Shown here in pieces: positions 6,280 through 9,892 of a DNA stretch of 9,892 bases (position 1 is its first letter; each line of letters opens with the position of its first letter). This stretch comes from Verrucomicrobiota bacterium. Lineage in GTDB: Bacteria > Verrucomicrobiota > Verrucomicrobiia > Chthoniobacterales > UBA10450. The DNA is taken from positions 1 through 9,892 of the forward strand of contig QHPN01000013.1 in NCBI GenBank assembly GCA_003219115.1. Reading direction: 5' to 3'. The notes below the pieces were generated by a model. That model did no database searches. It was not told the origin of the DNA and worked only from the letters and a program-made list of their open reading frames with translations. The position numbers were made by a program, and so were the translations under genes.

Positions 6280-6687
6280 CTAGGAATGCCGCCGGCGTTT
6301 TACGTGCAATTGCGCAAGGGCTTTTTGCAGCGAGGCCTGAATGGCAGCGACTTCTTCCGCGGTATGATCTTCCTTCATTGCGGCCTGGGCGCGGGCGACC
6401 GCCTTCTCGGCCGCGGCCTCATCGATTATCTGGGCCTCCAGAGCCATGTCAGTTAGAACCGAGACACGCTCTGGCGTAATTTCAATGAAACCTTCACCGA
6501 CAGCGAGCGAAGTAGCGCGTTTGTCCTTAATTACGCGCAGCTCTCCCGGTTTTAGAATCGTTAGCACCGGTACGTGCTTCGGATAAACGCCAAGTTCACC
6601 TTCTGATCCCGGAAGCGTCACCATTTCGACGTCCTCGGAATAGGCGGTTGTTTCCGGCGTTACAATTTCAAGTCGTAGCGTCGCCAT
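6280..6687 (-). CDS. atpC: F1F0 ATP synthase epsilon subunit
   Basis: Epsilon belongs to the central stalk of F1, linking gamma to the membrane c-ring and limiting wasteful ATP hydrolysis. The 135-residue length is normal. Residues 1-about 85 form the beta-sandwich, with ETTAYSEDVEMVTLPGSEGELGV (12-34) and LAVGEGFIEI (61-70). Residues about 86-135 are the alanine- and glutamate-rich helical hairpin. The start ATG shares one base with the atpD stop (TAATG). It is preceded by a strong Shine-Dalgarno sequence lying inside the end of atpD. The stop is TAG. Gene order beta-epsilon is canonical. Confidence 0.97.
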   Translation of the reverse strand: MATLRLEIVTPETTAYSEDVEMVTLPGSEGELGVYPKHVPVLTILKPGELRVIKDKRATSLAVGEGFIEITPERVSVLTDMALEAQIIDEAAAEKAVARAQAAMKEDHTAEEVAAIQASLQKALAQLHVKRRRHS

Positions 6688-8099
6688 TAACTCTCCTCCT
6701 TGATTTGATCAATGCCGCCCTTCATGTAGAAATTTGCTTCCGGCACTTCGTCGTGCTTGCCGTCGAGAATTTCCTTAAAGCCGCGCACTGTCTCTGCAAT
6801 CGGCACATATTGGCCTTTGTGACCGGTAAAAACTTCTGCGACGTGGAACGGCTGGCTGAGAAACCGTTGGATTTTACGCGCACGGTAAACAGTAAGCTTG
6901 TCTTCTGGCGACAACTCATCCATTCCCAGGATAGCAATGATGTCCTGCAAATCTTTGTAACGTTGCAGCACTTTCTGAACACCACGCGCAACCGCATAAT
7001 GGTCCTCACCCACCACTTCTGGCGCCAACGCTTTCGAGGTGGAAGCCAGTGGATCGACTGCCGGATAAATCCCGAGCTCGGCAATTGAACGCTCGAGCAC
7101 GATGGTGGAATCAAGATGCGCGAAGGTATTCGCCGGCGCCGGATCGGTCAGATCATCTGCCGGAACATAAACTGCCTGCACTGAAGTAATCGATCCATTT
7201 TTGGTAGAAGTGATACGCTCCTGTAAATCGCCCATCTCGGCCGCGAGCGTGGGCTGATAACCGACCGCGCTCGGCGTGCGCCCGAGCAAGGCAGATACTT
7301 CCGAACCTGCTTGTGAGAAGCGAAAGATGTTATCGATAAACAAAAGCACGTCCTGATTTTTTTCGTCGCGGAAATACTCCGTCATGGCCAGTGCGGAGAG
7401 GGCGACTCGGAGACGCGCGCCAGGGGGCTCGTTCATCTGCCCATATACCAGCGCCACTTTGGATTTGCTGAGATCTTTTTGATCGATAACTCCAGCCTCG
7501 CTCATTTCGACGTACAGATCGTTGCCTTCGCGTGTCCGTTCGCCCACACCGCCGAAGACGGAAAATCCGCCATGCCCTTTAGCGATGTTGTTGATCAGCT
7601 CGAGAATGACGACCGTCTTGCCGACGCCGGCACCGCCGAATGCACCCACTTTGCCACCTTTGGTAAAAGGGCAGATCAAGTCGATCACCTTAATCCCAGT
7701 CTCAAGAACTTGCGCTTTAACGTCCTGATCTGTAAGCGACGGCGCGGGCCGATGAATAGGATATCGTTTGGCGAACTTCACCGGGCCTTTGTTATCAACC
7801 GGATCGCCAGTAACATTGAAAACGCGTCCAAGGGTGCCCTCGCCTACCGGCACAGTAATGGGGCCACCGGTGTCATTTACCTTCATGCCGCGTTTCAACC
7901 CTTCGGTCGATGACATGGCGATCGAGCGGACCCAGTTTTCGCCAAGATGCTGCTGGACTTCGAGCGTGAGCTTGGTCGGATTACCATTGACCTCGTACTC
8001 GATTTCGAGCGCGTTATAGATTTTGGGCAGCTCCGTGCTCTCACCAAATTCCACATCGACCACCGGGCCGATGACCTGAACAATATTTCCTGTATTCAT
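6687..8099 (-). CDS. atpD: F1F0 ATP synthase beta subunit (catalytic)
   Basis: Beta holds the three catalytic sites of F1 at the cytoplasmic face of the membrane. All expected elements are present in the 470 residues. These are the N-terminal barrel with GPVVDVEF (11-18); the P-loop GGAGVGKT (155-162, K161); the catalytic region GERTREGND (186-194, with E187 and R188); and Walker B VLLFIDNIFRFSQAGSEVSALLGR (251-274, D256). RTPSAVGYQPTLAAEMG (274-290) and the DELSEED loop, here DELSPED (394-400), follow. Length and motifs match the usual bacterial protein, so it should be fully functional. The gene lies 11 bases after atpG, and its stop overlaps the atpC start by one base. The start ATG at 8099 follows only a weak purine stretch (AACGAGA). 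Confidence 0.99.
   Translation of the reverse strand: MNTGNIVQVIGPVVDVEFGESTELPKIYNALEIEYEVNGNPTKLTLEVQQHLGENWVRSIAMSSTEGLKRGMKVNDTGGPITVPVGEGTLGRVFNVTGDPVDNKGPVKFAKRYPIHRPAPSLTDQDVKAQVLETGIKVIDLICPFTKGGKVGAFGGAGVGKTVVILELINNIAKGHGGFSVFGGVGERTREGNDLYVEMSEAGVIDQKDLSKSKVALVYGQMNEPPGARLRVALSALAMTEYFRDEKNQDVLLFIDNIFRFSQAGSEVSALLGRTPSAVGYQPTLAAEMGDLQERITSTKNGSITSVQAVYVPADDLTDPAPANTFAHLDSTIVLERSIAELGIYPAVDPLASTSKALAPEVVGEDHYAVARGVQKVLQRYKDLQDIIAILGMDELSPEDKLTVYRARKIQRFLSQPFHVAEVFTGHKGQYVPIAETVRGFKEILDGKHDEVPEANFYMKGGIDQIKEES
6691..6701 (-). promoter_or_regulatory. Strong Shine-Dalgarno site of atpC
   Basis: The minus strand reads AAGGAGGAGAG here, seven bases between GGAGG and the ATG at 6687. It fixes the atpC start and is the clearest ribosome binding site in the window. 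It overlaps the last codons of atpD, so translation of the two genes is coupled. Confidence 0.85.
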
Positions 8100-8110
8100 A
8101 ATCTCGTTAG

Positions 8111-8974
8111 TTATTGACCGAGCGCCATCTGCGCGGTCGCGATTTCGAGCAACTCAGTCGTAATACTTGCCTGTCGCATTTTGTTATACTCGAGTGTCAG
8201 ATCCTTGATGAACTGGTGTGCGTTATCCGTCGCGTTCTTCATCGCGACCATGCGCGCGCTATGTTCGGAAGCGCGCGCATCCAGGATCATCTGAAAAATT
8301 TGATACTGAAGATAGTAAGGCAGCATCGCTTCTAAAACTCGTTCCGCGTTCGGCTCGAAGACGTACCCAAGCAATGGATCACTTGGCGGTACCGACTCGT
8401 CCTTTGGAAGCTCACCGTGCTCAATCGGCAGCAGCGTTTGCACCATCGGTCGTTGATTAACCGTGTTGATAAAGTGGGTGTAAACCACCGAAACTTTGTC
8501 GACTTCTCGAGCGAGAAATTTTTCCGTCGCGAACTTTGCGATCGGCTTGGTTTCGACAAAGGTCGGCGCGTCCTTCAACTCGAAATCGGCGAGTAACTCG
8601 CGCTTTGTCCGTGTTATGAATTGTCGCGCCTTTCGGCCAACCACGATATAGCCGGTCTTGCTCGCTTCAAATCGAGCGACCTCGCGCAGCAGGTTCGTGT
8701 TGAGCGCACCCGCCAGGCCTTTGTCGGTGCTAATAACAACGACCAGCTCCTTTTTTACTTCGCGCACCTGCAGCAAGGGATGAAGTCTGGGATCGGTCCG
8801 CTGTTGCAGCGAAACCAGCACCTTGTTCATCAACGCCGCATACGGACGGCCAGCCAGGGCATGCTGCTGGGCTTTGCGCATTTTTGACGCCGCCACCATT
8901 TGCATCGCCTTGGTGAGTTGACCAATGTTACGGATTGATTTGATCCGGCGTCGGATATCCTGGGTATTGGCCAT
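8111..8974 (-). CDS. atpG: F1F0 ATP synthase gamma subunit
   Basis: Gamma is the rotating central shaft of F1. The 287-residue protein starts with the family signature MANTQDIRRRIKSIRNIGQLTKAMQMVAASKM and ends with NKMRQASITTELLEIATAQMAL; together these two helices form the coiled-coil shaft inside the alpha3-beta3 ring. The internal VVVISTDKGLAGALNTNLLRE segment (76-98 approx.) is the conserved Rossmann-like domain core. The length is normal and no frameshift is seen. The start ATG at 8974 lies only three bases after the stop of the ORF6N remnant. Its ribosome binding region is therefore made of remnant sequence, with no good Shine-Dalgarno match. atpD follows after 11 bases. Confidence 0.98.
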   Translation of the reverse strand: MANTQDIRRRIKSIRNIGQLTKAMQMVAASKMRKAQQHALAGRPYAALMNKVLVSLQQRTDPRLHPLLQVREVKKELVVVISTDKGLAGALNTNLLREVARFEASKTGYIVVGRKARQFITRTKRELLADFELKDAPTFVETKPIAKFATEKFLAREVDKVSVVYTHFINTVNQRPMVQTLLPIEHGELPKDESVPPSDPLLGYVFEPNAERVLEAMLPYYLQYQIFQMILDARASEHSARMVAMKNATDNAHQFIKDLTLEYNKMRQASITTELLEIATAQMALGQ

Positions 8975-8977
8975 AAT

Positions 8978-9193
8978 CTATATGCGCCCGGTTTTGCGAA
9001 TACGGTAACGCGCGCCGTCTTCGCGCGCGTGAAATCCCCGACGTCCACAGTGTTTCTTTGAGGTTGCAATTTGCGCCCTCGTCGAAACCTGATCGATCGC
9101 GGCCAGATCTGAATCGAGCATGACCCGCTGCCCGCGGATCAAATGGATCGCGGGCTCGCTCAAAGGAATAATTCGTTTCGAAGGGGTCAGCAC
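8978..9193 (-). pseudogene. Degraded ORF6N-domain remnant between atpA and atpG
   Basis: A 71-codon frame begins with GTG at 9193, 14 bases past the atpA stop, and ends TAG at 8980-8978. Residues 16-39, with IRGQRVMLDSDLAAI, match my knowledge of the ORF6N domain, a DNA-binding module of phage antirepressor-like and chromosomal KilA-N-related proteins. The usual Tyr after AAI is Asp (GAT for TAT). Residues 40-54 (AQIATSKKHCGRRGFH) look like a later ORF6N segment that often reads as ...QIATS..GGRRYLP. About 40 residues expected between the two, including the KRN..RFP motif, are missing, so the gene appears to carry an internal deletion. The tail after residue 55 has no recognisable match. A full ORF6N protein is usually over 150 residues. 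It is most simply an inserted, decayed gene now part of the atp transcript. A functional small protein cannot be excluded. Confidence 0.7.
9008..9030. repeat. GC-only 7-bp inverted repeat inside the atpA-atpG spacer
   Basis: ACGCGCG (9008-9014) and CGCGCGT (9024-9030) are exact reverse complements around a 9-base loop. In the atp transcript this hairpin would sit between atpA and the atpG start, 34-56 bases before the atpG ATG. It could influence mRNA processing or initiation of atpG; there is no T-run, so full termination is unlikely. Confidence 0.5.
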
Positions 9194-9207
9194 GTTCGTT
9201 TATTCGA

Positions 9208-9892
9208 TTAGCCAACTGGTTTGGTGGCACTGAACTCTTCCAGTGTTGCTTTGAGGCTGGCTTCGAGGTCGGCATCGAGCTGCTTTTTCTGGCGGATTGA
9301 GGCCAGAAGCGATTCCTTTCGCGTCTCCAAAAAGTCCTGAAGCTTGTTTTGGAATTCTTTCACCCGCTCTACCGGTACTGGATCGATGAATCCGTTCTGC
9401 ATCGCCCACATCACCGCCACCTGTAGCTCGACCGGGAGGGGATGATATTGCGTCTGTTTGAACAACTCGACGATGCGCTGTCCGCGATCGAGTCGCGCTT
9501 TGGTCGCCGCATCCAAATCCGAGCCGAACTGCGCGAATGCGGCCAGCTCGCGGAACTGCGCCAAATCGAGCTTCACTTTCCCCGCGACCTGCTTAATCGC
9601 TTTGATCTGGGCGGCTGAACCAACGCGGCTGACCGACAACCCGACGGAAATCGCCGGCCGGACTCCCTGATAAAAGAGATCAGTCTCGAGATAAATCTGA
9701 CCATCGGTAATCGAGATCACATTGGTCGGGATATAAGCGGAGACGTCCCCAGCCTGCGTTTCGATGATAGGCAGGGCAGTAAGCGAGCCGCCGCCGTATT
9801 CATCGGTAACGCGAGCGCTGCGTTCGAGCAAACGCGAGTGCAAATAGAAGACATCGCCTGGATAAGCCTCGCGACCGGATGGTCGCTTCAAA
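9208..9892 (-). CDS. atpA: F1F0 ATP synthase alpha subunit, C-terminal part (5' end outside window)
   Basis: Alpha forms the F1 hexamer with beta and carries the non-catalytic nucleotide sites. The window holds the last 227 codons; the gene continues beyond base 9892 (family length about 500-520). Visible are the family segments PGDVFYLHSRLLERSA, LTALPIIETQAGDVSAYIPTNVISITDGQI and FYQGVRPAISVGLSVSRVGSAAQ. In the last, the arginine of SVSRVG (codon at about 9627) is the conserved residue reaching into the catalytic site of beta. The helical C-terminal domain follows and ends FSATKPVG with a TAA stop. The first codon seen, TTG, is internal leucine and not a start. The next gene in the transcript would normally be atpG, but a remnant ORF intervenes. 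Confidence 0.98.
   Translation of the reverse strand, partial: LKRPSGREAYPGDVFYLHSRLLERSARVTDEYGGGSLTALPIIETQAGDVSAYIPTNVISITDGQIYLETDLFYQGVRPAISVGLSVSRVGSAAQIKAIKQVAGKVKLDLAQFRELAAFAQFGSDLDAATKARLDRGQRIVELFKQTQYHPLPVELQVAVMWAMQNGFIDPVPVERVKEFQNKLQDFLETRKESLLASIRQKKQLDADLEASLKATLEEFSATKPVG

Noticed and set aside
7479..7913. Long plus-strand open frame opposite atpD
   Set aside because: It lies entirely antisense to the strongly conserved atpD, shows no family motif and is explained by GC-biased codon use on the opposite strand.
8928..9275. Alternative minus-strand frame through the ORF6N region joining the end of atpA
   Set aside because: It overlaps atpA and atpG in other frames; only the frame at 9193-8978 carries the ORF6N signature.

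Overview
The window is typical Gram-negative bacterial chromosome, dense in genes, and most likely comes from a Verrucomicrobiota-type genome. This is inferred, with moderate confidence, from three things: a long CcsA-type cytochrome c maturation protein with a large soluble N-terminal extension, an LpxI-type lipid A enzyme (so an LPS-making outer membrane), and a minor-pilin cluster that includes a DUF7305-like protein. Several genes lack a clear Shine-Dalgarno sequence, whereas atpC has a strong one. No rRNA gene, CRISPR array or intact insertion sequence is visible.

Layout. Bases 1-1673 (+) hold the 3' part of a CcsA/CcmF-family heme-handling protein, followed by a weak terminator-like hairpin. 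Next is a tRNA-Ala(GGC) gene at 1780-1852 (+), preceded by a degenerate heptamer array that may overlap its promoter. Bases 1853-2074 are non-coding and contain two dyad-symmetric elements. Everything after that lies on the minus strand and is best read from right to left.

Minus strand, in transcription order: the C-terminal part of atpA (9892-9208), a short degraded ORF6N-domain remnant (9193-8978), atpG (8974-8111), atpD (8099-6687), atpC (6687-6280) and lpxI (6261-5452). A 264-base spacer follows, with a weak hairpin and two tandem operator-like repeats. Then comes a three-gene pseudopilin cluster in pilV-pilW-pilX-like order (5187-4615, 4618-3764, 3745-2075).

How the genes work together. 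atpA-G-D-C encode the alpha, gamma, beta and epsilon subunits of the F1 part of ATP synthase; lpxI probably rides on the same transcript and contributes to lipid A synthesis. The three pilin-like genes probably encode minor pilins that prime or tip a type IV pilus or a type II secretion pseudopilus. The last of them carries a large exported C-terminal region. CcsA would attach heme to c-type cytochromes.

The most unusual points are the ORF6N remnant inserted in the otherwise canonical F1 operon, a GTGIPAGTT-type surface-protein-like insert inside the PilW/GspJ-like pseudopilin, the tandem operator-like repeats before the pilin cluster, and lpxI directly behind atpC in the same frame with a TTG start. 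I see no clear new defence or mobile system.
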